Under the pieces are notes generated by a model. The model ran no database searches and was not told the origin of the DNA. It saw nothing but the letters and a program-made list of their open reading frames with translations. The position numbers were made by a program, and so were the translations under genes. DNA of 17,876 nucleotides from CAYJLC01 sp044426345 (lineage in GTDB: Bacteria; Bacillota; Clostridia; Oscillospirales; Butyricicoccaceae). Positions 1 through 6,026 of the stretch are shown here, piece by piece. The stretch spans positions 1 to 17,876 of the forward strand of contig JAWXUP010000054.1 in assembly GCA_044426345.1 (NCBI GenBank), read 5' to 3'. The stretch's first letter is position 1, and every line of letters begins with the position of its first letter.

Positions 1-246
1 TTAATCAATACCTATCCAATGCACTGCAAAATCAATACTTATATCATTGTCGAGCAACTTAAAAACTCGTGCAAAAACACTAAGTCCTGCTATAATACCG
101 TCTTCTTTGCATATTAAATCGACCGTAGCTTTGGTTTTATCGTCTTTCACGACAGAATTAGTCGTTATATCTTCACTGCTTATATCTTCCTTTAACGCAA
201 GACGAAGCAATTCATCTACGACCAAAGTATTAGTAATCTCATTCAT
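1..246 (-). CDS. nadC: Quinolinate phosphoribosyltransferase, N-terminal fragment (truncated NadC)
   Basis: NadC decarboxylates quinolinate and joins it to PRPP to give nicotinate mononucleotide, the last step made by this operon. The visible 81 residues match the NadC N-terminal domain: an EDI..EDITT motif near residues 20-29, a CKEDGIIAGL stretch near 46-55 and a VFKLLD helix near 61-66. A stop codon sits at positions 1-3, so the frame ends after 81 residues, whereas the family is usually about 270-290. The last residues (roughly 74-81) no longer resemble the expected DGD-type motif, which fits a frameshift or a sequence error close to the window edge. The catalytic barrel, which holds the PRPP and quinolinate residues, is absent. 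It lies 29 bp behind nadB. Family identity is firm; whether the gene is truly broken cannot be settled here. Confidence 0.82.
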   Translation of the reverse strand: MNEITNTLVVDELLRLALKEDISSEDITTNSVVKDDKTKATVDLICKEDGIIAGLSVFARVFKLLDNDISIDFAVHWIGID

Positions 247-275
247 TAAAACTCTCCTTTTTGTGCTTTTTTATA

Positions 276-1547
276 CTATTTTTTCGACACTAAAGGAATG
301 AGCATTGCACTGTATCCACTTAATACTTCTTCCATTATAGTATACTTTATTAAATCTAATTTATCTACTTTTTTAACGCTGGTTTTATAATTTTTTGCTA
401 TGTGATTTGCTGAAATTTTAGCAAAAACCAAACTTTCTAGTAACGAATTGCTTGCTAATCTATTCGCACCATGCACACCATTACAGCACGTTTCACCCAC
501 TGCATATAGTCGCTCCATACTCGTTTTGCTAACTAAATCCACTTCAACGCCACCCATATAATAATGTTGCGCTGGAACGACAGGTATCGGTTCTTTTAAG
601 ATATCATAACCTTCGCACTGCATTTTCTCATAAATATGTGGAAAGTGATTAACAATCGTGTCTTTATCAATATTTTCAAAAGAAAGCCATACAAAATCGG
701 TGTTTTCTTTCGCCATTTGCTCAAAAATCGCCTTTGATACCACATCTCGTGGCAGTAATTCATCTACAAAACGTTCCTTATTTTTGCCATACAAAATTCC
801 ACCTTCACCTCTAACTGATTCCGAAATCAAAAAGCGTCTACCTTCTTTTTTTGAGTAAAAAGTAGTTGGGTGAATTTGCACATAATCCAAATTTTTAAGC
901 GCAATTTTATGGTTTAGCGCAATAGCCAAGGCATCTCCTGTAAGGTGTTTGTAATTCGTTGAGTGCCTATACAAGCCACCTATTCCACCTGTCGCCCAAA
1001 TCGTATAATCAGCTTTTATTACCAAGGTTTTTTGGTCTTGGTTACAAATTATACCTCTACATTCGCCGTTTTCATTTATGATATCAAGCATTGTTGTATC
1101 TTCATATAACGTGATATTTTCACAGCGTGACACAGCAGATAACAGCTTTGATGTGATTTCTTTTCCTGTTATGTCTTTGTGAAATAAAATACGCGAATTC
1201 GAATGTGCGCCTTCGCAAGTATATTTTAATTCGTCTTTCTCTTTCTCAAAATCCACTCCGAATTTAGTTAAATCTTCGATTATTTCACGAGAATTTTTTA
1301 TCATTGTTTCAACGACTTTTTTATCATTTTCATAATGACCGGCTTTTAACGTGTCTTCAAAAAAACTATCGAAATCGCTTTCATCACGCAAAACACAAAT
1401 CCCACCTTGCGCTAAAAAAGAGTCGCTCTCTTCTTTTTTTGCCTTGCTTATAATAACAATTCGCTTATCTTTAGGTAAATTCAATGCAGTGAAAAGACCT
1501 GCAACACCACAGCCAACTATAACAATATCTGTATTAATAATAGACAT
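276..1547 (-). CDS. nadB: L-aspartate oxidase NadB
   Basis: This FAD enzyme oxidises L-aspartate to iminoaspartate for NadA; in anaerobes fumarate can serve as electron acceptor. Counting from the first ATG (position 1553, 425 residues), the FAD-binding glycine motif VGCGVAG is at 13-19, SFLAQGG at 45-51, QIHPTTFY at 226-233, SVRGEGG at 246-252, AQHYYMGG at 328-335 and GANRLASNS at 362-370. These carry the His and Arg residues that bind the substrate in the E. coli enzyme. It is shorter than E. coli NadB (about 540) because most of the C-terminal helical domain is missing, which is common in clostridial forms. The ATG at 1547 lies 9 nt behind GGAG and is preferred over the ATG at 1553, only 3 nt behind it. 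It follows nadA by about 30 bp and precedes nadC by 29 bp. Confidence 0.95.
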   Translation of the reverse strand: MSIINTDIVIVGCGVAGLFTALNLPKDKRIVIISKAKKEESDSFLAQGGICVLRDESDFDSFFEDTLKAGHYENDKKVVETMIKNSREIIEDLTKFGVDFEKEKDELKYTCEGAHSNSRILFHKDITGKEITSKLLSAVSRCENITLYEDTTMLDIINENGECRGIICNQDQKTLVIKADYTIWATGGIGGLYRHSTNYKHLTGDALAIALNHKIALKNLDYVQIHPTTFYSKKEGRRFLISESVRGEGGILYGKNKERFVDELLPRDVVSKAIFEQMAKENTDFVWLSFENIDKDTIVNHFPHIYEKMQCEGYDILKEPIPVVPAQHYYMGGVEVDLVSKTSMERLYAVGETCCNGVHGANRLASNSLLESLVFAKISANHIAKNYKTSVKKVDKLDLIKYTIMEEVLSGYSAMLIPLVSKK

Positions 1548-1579
1548 TTTCATTCACTCCATCTATTTCATTTCATAAT

Positions 1580-2479
1580 TTATTTTGCCAAATCAAGCAT
1601 TTTTTCTAAAGGTTTTAACGCATTAATCGCTATAACATCATCTACAAAAACTTGGTGATTATTATTTTTAAGGGCTGATAAAACGCTCTCTAAAGTAATT
1701 GATTTCATATCAGGGCAACATTGTTTTTCGCTGATGATGTGGAATTTTTTATTAGGACTTTTCGACTTTAATTCGTATAAAATTCCAACTTCTGTCGCGA
1801 TAATAAACTCGTCGCAATCTGCAGTCTGTGAAAATTCAATAATCGCTGAAGTACTACCGATAAAATCAGCTATATCCAGAATTTCCATTCTACATTCTGG
1901 GTGAGCTAACACTAGCGCCGATGGATATTTTTCTTTCACTGCCATAAGTTCCAAAGCATCTATTGTCGAATGTACATGGCAATATCCTTTATTGAAAACA
2001 AAGTTTTTTTCTGGTATTTTAGATTGACAATACCTACCTAAATTTTCATCAGGAATAAATAAAATATTTTTGTTTGGAAGTGATTTTACTATTTTTATCG
2101 CATTAGAAGAAGTAACGCAAACATCGGACACCGATTTTAGTTCAACCGAAGAATTTATGTAACACACAACAGCTATATCGTCATACTCGCTTTTGATTTT
2201 CTTTACACTTTCAACCGTTGCCATATGCGCCATAGGACAATCTGCGTTTTTTTCTGGAAGCAACACCATTTTATCTGGATTTACAATTTTGGCACTTTCG
2301 CCCATAAATTTCACTCCACAAAATACGATTATATCTGCATCGCTTTCTTTTGCAACTTTAGCTAAATAATAAGAATCTCCAACGAAATCTGCAATCTCTT
2401 GCACTTCGTCTTGTACATAATAATGTGCTAATATAACAGCATTTTTTTCTTTTTTTAATTTTATAATTTCATCTTTCAA
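1580..2479 (-). CDS. nadA: Quinolinate synthase NadA
   Basis: NadA condenses iminoaspartate with dihydroxyacetone phosphate to quinolinate using an oxygen-sensitive 4Fe-4S cluster. The 299-residue protein has the typical clostridial length and features: ILAHYYV near 16-22, GDS near 34-36, FCGVKFMGESAKI at 53-65, and the three expected cluster cysteines C81 (CPMAH), C167 (GYCHVHS) and C255 (CCPDMK). The start is TTG at 2479, 9 nt behind AAGGGG; the ATG at 2472 is out of frame and an in-frame ATG alternative is lacking nearby. It is the first gene of the nadA-nadB-nadC operon, behind a consensus promoter. Domain and cysteine content are complete, so I expect an active enzyme. Confidence 0.95.
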   Translation of the reverse strand: MKDEIIKLKKEKNAVILAHYYVQDEVQEIADFVGDSYYLAKVAKESDADIIVFCGVKFMGESAKIVNPDKMVLLPEKNADCPMAHMATVESVKKIKSEYDDIAVVCYINSSVELKSVSDVCVTSSNAIKIVKSLPNKNILFIPDENLGRYCQSKIPEKNFVFNKGYCHVHSTIDALELMAVKEKYPSALVLAHPECRMEILDIADFIGSTSAIIEFSQTADCDEFIIATEVGILYELKSKSPNKKFHIISEKQCCPDMKSITLESVLSALKNNNHQVFVDDVIAINALKPLEKMLDLAK

Positions 2480-2518
2480 AACTCAAAACCCCTTCAAAAT
2501 TCTTTAGTAGTTTATAAC

Positions 2519-2547
2519 ATTATATTATATGTCATTACATCTGTCAA
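2519..2547 (-). promoter_or_regulatory. Promoter of the nad operon
   Basis: On the minus strand TTGACA (2542-2547) and TATAAT (2519-2524) are separated by exactly 17 bp, a perfect sigma-A promoter. The -10 box ends 40 bp before the nadA start codon. Confidence 0.85.
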
Positions 2548-2556
2548 GACAGAAGT
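2537..2556. promoter_or_regulatory. Inverted repeat over the nad -35 box, possible NiaR operator
   Basis: Read on the minus strand the site is ACTTCTGTC-TT-GACAGATGT: 9-bp arms with 8 of 9 positions matching around a 2-bp centre. It covers the whole -35 box, so a bound protein would block RNA polymerase. NiaR (YrxA), the niacin-responsive repressor of Firmicutes, controls nadBCA operons, and a TGTC-rich palindrome fits my recollection of its sites. No niaR gene is visible here, so the assignment is inference. Confidence 0.5.
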
Positions 2557-3023
2557 TTAAAATGATTTTAAAAACGCCTGTATGAACATTATTTCCAACT
2601 ACAGTAACTTTGCATATTTGATAAAAATAAAATCCCAATTAAAGATAAAATATCTTGTATACATTCCCCAACTGTCGAAAAAATGTCAAGCTAAAGACAT
2701 TTCACAAAATCAAAACTTACCTTAACCTTAAAATAAATTTTGAAAGCACGCACTAGCAAAGTAAAAATTTTTCAGAGAAAAATTATTTACGCAGCGGTAA
2801 AATTAGACTAGTTTTGATAAATCTTTTATAAAAAGATTTCGTCTTTTGGATACTTTGGGACGTCCCAAAGTATCAGCCACGCGGCGAGCGACTGCCGAGA
2901 AAAAAGATATCACTAGCTGTAAGTGGTAAAAGCTGAAAATAAAAAAATATGGAATACATACAATGCATTACATAGATAATTTAGATATGTATATTAGGTC
3001 TCGTCAAGTTTAATTAGGACAAA
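2557..3023. other. Intergenic stretch without genes
   Basis: This spacer separates the divergent nad and NifX/MinD operons. It contains repeat copy 1 (2672-2951). I see no open frame with a ribosome-binding site. The repeat includes a GC-rich patch near 2876-2898 that stands out from the AT-rich surroundings. Confidence 0.6.
2672..2951 (+). repeat. Dispersed non-coding repeat, copy 1
   Basis: About 280 bp that recurs in inverted orientation within 13606-13884. From 2754 to the end I count eight differences, one of them a 1-nt indel. It starts with TGTCGAAAAA, the same terminal sequence as the 13434-13883 element. Inside are a hairpin near 2765-2785 (AATTTTTC/GAAAAATT), a second with AAATCTTTT/AAAAGATTT arms near 2819-2839, and a perfect 26-bp palindrome at 2849-2874 with half-site GATACTTTGGGAC. 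No coding capacity is evident. The end near 2951 lacks the outer segment and terminal repeat found in the complete copy. Confidence 0.85.
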
Positions 3024-3040
3024 ATAAATAGCATATACCA
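3024..3040 (+). promoter_or_regulatory. Operator-like direct repeat, upstream copy
   Basis: ATAAATAGCATATACCA recurs with one change at 3085-3101, 61 bp downstream. This copy lies just upstream of the -35 box of the NifX/MinD operon promoter. Binding protein unknown; the DUF134 protein encoded first in the operon is a candidate by inference. Confidence 0.5.
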
Positions 3041-3049
3041 AAAAACTAA

Positions 3050-3078
3050 TTGACTTTTCGAAAAATTAGATATATAAT
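3050..3078 (+). promoter_or_regulatory. Promoter of the DUF134-NifX/MinD operon
   Basis: TTGACT (3050-3055) and TATAAT (3073-3078) are spaced by 17 bp. The -10 box is about 46 bp before the TTG start at 3125. It is bracketed by the two ATAAATAGCATATRCCA motifs. Confidence 0.8.
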
Positions 3079-3084
3079 CAATAT

Positions 3085-3101
3085 ATAAATAGCATATGCC
3101 A
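3085..3101 (+). promoter_or_regulatory. Operator-like direct repeat, downstream copy
   Basis: ATAAATAGCATATGCCA contains the perfect palindrome GCATATGC and sits at the expected transcription start, where a bound protein would repress. It pairs with the copy at 3024-3040. Confidence 0.5.
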
Positions 3102-3124
3102 TAAACAAATTGGAGGTGAAGGTA

Positions 3125-3838
3125 TTGCCGAGACCAAGAAAGTGCAGAAAAGTATGCAAACTGCCAGAAAATATAGGTTTTGTACCTATAACTCAAACAG
3201 AAATATCCGAACCTGTTATATTGCAAATTGATGAATACGAAACCTTGCGTATCATCGACCGAGAAGGCTTTTCTCAAGAACAATGTGGTGAATATATGCA
3301 TATCGCAAGAGCTACCGTACAACAAATTTACACCAGTGCTAGAAAAAAATTAGCAGATGCACTTGTAGAAGGCAGACCTATCCATATTAGTGGTGGAGAA
3401 TATTTGCTGTGCGATGGCAAAGAGCATAAATGTGGATGTGGTGGTTGTCGCAAACATAAACAATACGAAAACCAAGGAGGAAAGAAAATGAAAATTGCAG
3501 TTCCTTTAGATGAAAACAAACAAGATGTATGCCTTGTATTGGCTCGTGCGCCATTTTTCTTATTTTGCGAAGATGGAGCTGAGGAAATCGTTGAAAATCC
3601 AGCAGCAAATGCACAAGGTGGTGCAGGTGTTCAGGTAGCACAATTTTTGGTAGACAGTAATATTACAGTGCTGATTACACCTCGTTGTGGTCAGAATGCA
3701 GCAGATATATTCGAGATAGCAGATATGAAAATTTATAAATCCGTAGATAAAACCGCAACGGATAATTTGAAAGCATACCAAGGTGGAACATTGGAACTAT
3801 TAACTAAGTTTCACGGTGGTTTCCATGGCGTACAATGA
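3125..3838 (+). CDS. DUF134 (UPF0251) DNA-binding domain fused to a NifX-type metal-cluster domain
   Basis: The 237-residue product starts MPRPRKCRKV, the usual UPF0251 start, from TTG at 3125 behind GGAGGTGA; the upstream TTG at 3110 overlaps that site. Residues 1-90 form DUF134, with a sigma-like helix-turn-helix near 48-76 (EGFSQEQCGEYMHIARATV). A Cys-rich link follows (C96, C103, C105, C108). Residues 122-237 are a NifX/NafY-type domain (dinitrogenase iron-molybdenum cofactor family), although the family's HFG signature is replaced by VLA before RAPFF. An internal site, AAGGAGG at 3474-3480 with ATG at 3488, is in frame and could yield the NifX domain alone. The stop overlaps the next gene as ATGA. 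It may sense or carry a metal cluster and regulate its own operon; that role is inferred. Confidence 0.88.
   Translation: MPRPRKCRKVCKLPENIGFVPITQTEISEPVILQIDEYETLRIIDREGFSQEQCGEYMHIARATVQQIYTSARKKLADALVEGRPIHISGGEYLLCDGKEHKCGCGGCRKHKQYENQGGKKMKIAVPLDENKQDVCLVLARAPFFLFCEDGAEEIVENPAANAQGGAGVQVAQFLVDSNITVLITPRCGQNAADIFEIADMKIYKSVDKTATDNLKAYQGGTLELLTKFHGGFHGVQ
3474..3490 (+). promoter_or_regulatory. Internal ribosome-binding site and in-frame start within the fusion gene
   Basis: AAGGAGG (3474-3480) precedes ATG (3488-3490) by 7 nt, at the boundary where the NifX domain begins (MKIAVPLDE). The ATG is codon 122 of the fusion and in the same frame, so the site is itself translated as part of a QGGKK linker. 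It looks like an intergenic start signal retained after a stop codon was lost, or a deliberate dual start. Confidence 0.7.
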
Positions 3839-4659
3839 AAATAGCCTGTTTAAGTGGTAAAGGTGGCGCTGGAAAAACCTTTGTTGCAGTCAATTTGGCA
3901 GCGGTTGCCGAGCGATGTGTATATATTGATTGCGATGTGGAAGAACCTAATGGACGATTGTTTTTTAAACCAAAAATTACAGAAACCAAGATTGTTTCTA
4001 CCGTAGTACCACAATTTGATGGAACAAAATGTAATGGTTGTAAAAAATGCGTGACATTTTGTAAATTCAATGCACTTGTATACATCAAAGAAAAACCTAT
4101 GGTATTTTCGGAGATGTGCCATAATTGTGGTGGTTGTAAACTTGTTTGCCCAAAAGATGCCGTATCTGAGGTTGAAAAACCGATTGGTATTTTGGAGATA
4201 GGTCAATACAAGGACACAAAAATCGTAACAGGTGTATTAAATGAAGGAGAGGCCTCAGGTATTGGTGTCATAAAAAATGCCTTAGATTATGCAGCAGAAA
4301 TGACCATTTTGGATTGTCCTCCTGGTAGTGCCTGTTCTGTGATGGAAACTGTAATGGATGTGGATTATTGCATTTTAGTAGCAGAACCAACAGCGTTTGG
4401 TTTCCATAATATTAAAATGGTATATGAATTAATAACACTTTTAGGGAAACCTTGTGGAATGGTTATTAATAAGGAAACTGAGCCATATCTGCCATTAGAA
4501 AATTTTTGCAACGAAAAAAACATTCCCATATTAGAACGAATTCCATACCACACGAAACTTGCTACATATATCGCAAACGGTGACATTGTGTCAGAAATGA
4601 TTTTGGAAGAACGAAATCGTTTTTCGGCTCTCTTAGAAAAAATAGGAGGTAGCTTATGA
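3835..4659 (+). CDS. MinD/Mrp-type ATPase with two 4Fe-4S motifs (first paralogue)
   Basis: The 274-residue P-loop ATPase belongs to the MinD/ParA/Mrp group. The deviant Walker A SGKGGAGKT is at 7-15 (signature lysine K9), the switch region DCDVEEPN at 32-39 and Walker B-like LDCPPG at 159-164. Between them lies a ferredoxin insert with two CxxCxxCxxxC sets: C66/C69/C72/C76 and C95/C98/C101/C105. Proteins of this type occur in pairs next to NifX-type proteins in anaerobes, including the Desulfovibrio ORP gene set, and are thought to act in metal-sulfur cluster assembly or transfer. The ATG overlaps the preceding stop by 4 nt and the gene overlaps the next one the same way, so translation is likely coupled. 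There is no signal peptide, so it is cytoplasmic. Substrate unknown. Confidence 0.9.
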   Translation: MKIACLSGKGGAGKTFVAVNLAAVAERCVYIDCDVEEPNGRLFFKPKITETKIVSTVVPQFDGTKCNGCKKCVTFCKFNALVYIKEKPMVFSEMCHNCGGCKLVCPKDAVSEVEKPIGILEIGQYKDTKIVTGVLNEGEASGIGVIKNALDYAAEMTILDCPPGSACSVMETVMDVDYCILVAEPTAFGFHNIKMVYELITLLGKPCGMVINKETEPYLPLENFCNEKNIPILERIPYHTKLATYIANGDIVSEMILEERNRFSALLEKIGGSL

Positions 4660-5525
4660 AACGACTTTTGATTTTAAGTGGCAAAGGTGGGACAGGAAAA
4701 ACAACGGTTTGTGCAGCTCTTGTTCGCTTAGCAAATGCAAAAGCTGTTGCAGATTGTGACGTAGATGCACCTAATTTACATTTGGTAATGAACCAAACCT
4801 CAAAACCACAAAAGACCGAGTTTATGGGTGGCGATAAAGCTATTGTAAATGCAGATTTATGCGTAAGTTGTGGTATATGTCAGAAAAATTGTCGCTTTAA
4901 TGCTATTAATCTGCTAAACTACAAAGCAGTTGTCAATGAATTTTCTTGCGAGGGTTGTGGAGTTTGTGAATATGTTTGTTCTCAAAACGCAATTTCTCTT
5001 GTACCAGATTTAGCTGGCGATAAAGAATTATATGTTGATGATAGCGTATTTTCTACAGCTACTCTAAAAATGGGACGTGGAAATTCTGGAAAATTAGTGA
5101 CAGAAGTAAAGCTAGCAATGATAAAATCTGCACCAGAATGCGACTTGTCAATTTCAGATGGTTCTCCAGGTATTGGTTGCCCTGTTATGGCGTCTGTGAG
5201 TGGTATGGATTTAGTGCTAATTGTAGCAGAGCCTAGCAATAGTGGAATAAGCGATTTGAAACGATTAGTGCAAATGCTTACAACTTTTCAAGTGAAATTT
5301 TTAGTTTGCGTGAATAAATACGATACAAGTCTTGACCATACAGCAGAAATTGAAACATATTGCAAGGATAACAACTTTTTCTTTGCAGGGAAAATTCCAT
5401 TTGATTCAGAGGCAGTACGTGCAGTCAATGCTGGATATACCATTGTTGATGTAGATTGTACAGCCGGAACTGCTGTCAGAAAAATCTACGAAAAAATTAT
5501 TACTATAAAAAATGATATGAAATAA
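4656..5525 (+). CDS. MinD/Mrp-type ATPase with two 4Fe-4S motifs (second paralogue)
   Basis: The 289-residue protein is a diverged paralogue of its upstream neighbour. Walker A SGKGGTGKT is at 8-16, DCDVDAPN at 33-40, and the Walker B-like segment reads SDGSPGIGCP near 167-176 where the first paralogue has LDCPPG. The ferredoxin insert has C69/C72/C75/C79 and C98/C101/C104/C108. Its start lies in AGGAGGTAGCTTATGA, so the stop of the previous gene overlaps the start. The two ATPases keep all cluster cysteines and the nucleotide motifs and may form a heterodimer, as expected for co-translated pairs; that is inference. NifX-type proteins on both sides suggest that they hand a metal cluster to or from those partners. 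Confidence 0.9.
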   Translation: MKRLLILSGKGGTGKTTVCAALVRLANAKAVADCDVDAPNLHLVMNQTSKPQKTEFMGGDKAIVNADLCVSCGICQKNCRFNAINLLNYKAVVNEFSCEGCGVCEYVCSQNAISLVPDLAGDKELYVDDSVFSTATLKMGRGNSGKLVTEVKLAMIKSAPECDLSISDGSPGIGCPVMASVSGMDLVLIVAEPSNSGISDLKRLVQMLTTFQVKFLVCVNKYDTSLDHTAEIETYCKDNNFFFAGKIPFDSEAVRAVNAGYTIVDVDCTAGTAVRKIYEKIITIKNDMK

Positions 5526-5541
5526 AAGGAGAAAAAACATT

Positions 5542-5901
5542 ATGAAAATTGCAGTATCTTGTAACGGAGCACAAATTTGGTCACACTTTGGACATTGTGA
5601 AAACTTTATGGTTTATGATGTAGCCAATGGTACTATTAACGCAGAAGTTTCTGTGCCAAATCCAGGCCACAAACCAGGTTTCTTACCAAACTTTTTAGCT
5701 GATATGGGTGTAGAAGTCATTATTTCTGGTGGTATGGGTGGTGGAGCTGTCGATATCTTCAATGAACGTGGTGTCGAAGTTGTTTTAGGCATTACTGGTA
5801 GTGCTAAAACTGCTGTGGAACAATATTTGGCAGGAAACTTAGAATCTACAGGTTCTATTTGTCATAATCACGAACACGCAGATGCTTGTGGACAACACTA
5901 A
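5542..5901 (+). CDS. Small NifX-type (dinitrogenase Fe-Mo cofactor family) protein, ORP-like
   Basis: The 119-residue protein is a single NifX/NafY/ORP-type domain: MKIAVSCNG at the start, the HFGHCENF signature at 15-22, and ISGGMGGGAVDIF at 61-73. Unlike the domain in the first gene, the HFG motif is intact. A His/Cys-rich tail (C107, H108, H110, H112, C116, H119) could bind metal. Family members bind FeMo-co precursors, or in Desulfovibrio ORP a Mo-Cu-sulfide cluster; no nitrogenase gene is present, so a nitrogen-fixation role is not supported. It follows the second ATPase by 16 bp, with AGGAG about 10 nt before ATG, and ends the operon ahead of a strong terminator. Confidence 0.88.
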   Translation: MKIAVSCNGAQIWSHFGHCENFMVYDVANGTINAEVSVPNPGHKPGFLPNFLADMGVEVIISGGMGGGAVDIFNERGVEVVLGITGSAKTAVEQYLAGNLESTGSICHNHEHADACGQH

Positions 5902-5957
5902 GCCTATAAGATTATAAACAAAATTGAATTTATTTTCGTAACGCACAAAATACTAAA

Positions 5958-6015
5958 AAACCTCCTATATAATAATCCGTAATGCACGGACTATTATATG
6001 GGAGGTTTAATTTTT
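5958..6015. terminator. Bidirectional terminator between convergent operons
   Basis: A 23-bp stem (5958-5980 with 5986-6008, loop 5981-5985) has only two non-Watson-Crick positions. The plus strand continues TTTAATTTTT and the minus strand TTTTTT, so it can end both the NifX/MinD operon and the opposing GH25 gene. Confidence 0.9.
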
Positions 6016-6026
6016 GAGATAACCCG

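Noticed and set aside
2470..2472. ATG at 2472 as the nadA start
   Set aside because: It is out of frame with NadA; TTG at 2479 has the correct spacing to AAGGGG.
2672..2951. Structured regulatory RNA (riboswitch) for the NifX/MinD operon
   Set aside because: The same sequence occurs in other places and orientations with no gene relation, and it lies upstream of the operon promoter.
3110..3124. TTG at 3110 as start of the DUF134-NifX protein
   Set aside because: It overlaps the GGAGGTGA ribosome-binding site; starting at 3125 gives the standard MPRPRK family N-terminus.
3014..3838. Several open frames antisense to the DUF134-NifX gene
   Set aside because: No ribosome-binding sites and no recognisable domains; the plus-strand gene explains the open frames.
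3125..5901. Nitrogen-fixation cofactor operon
   Set aside because: NifX-type domains are widespread outside nitrogen fixation and no nifH, nifD, nifK, nifB or nifE/N gene is visible.
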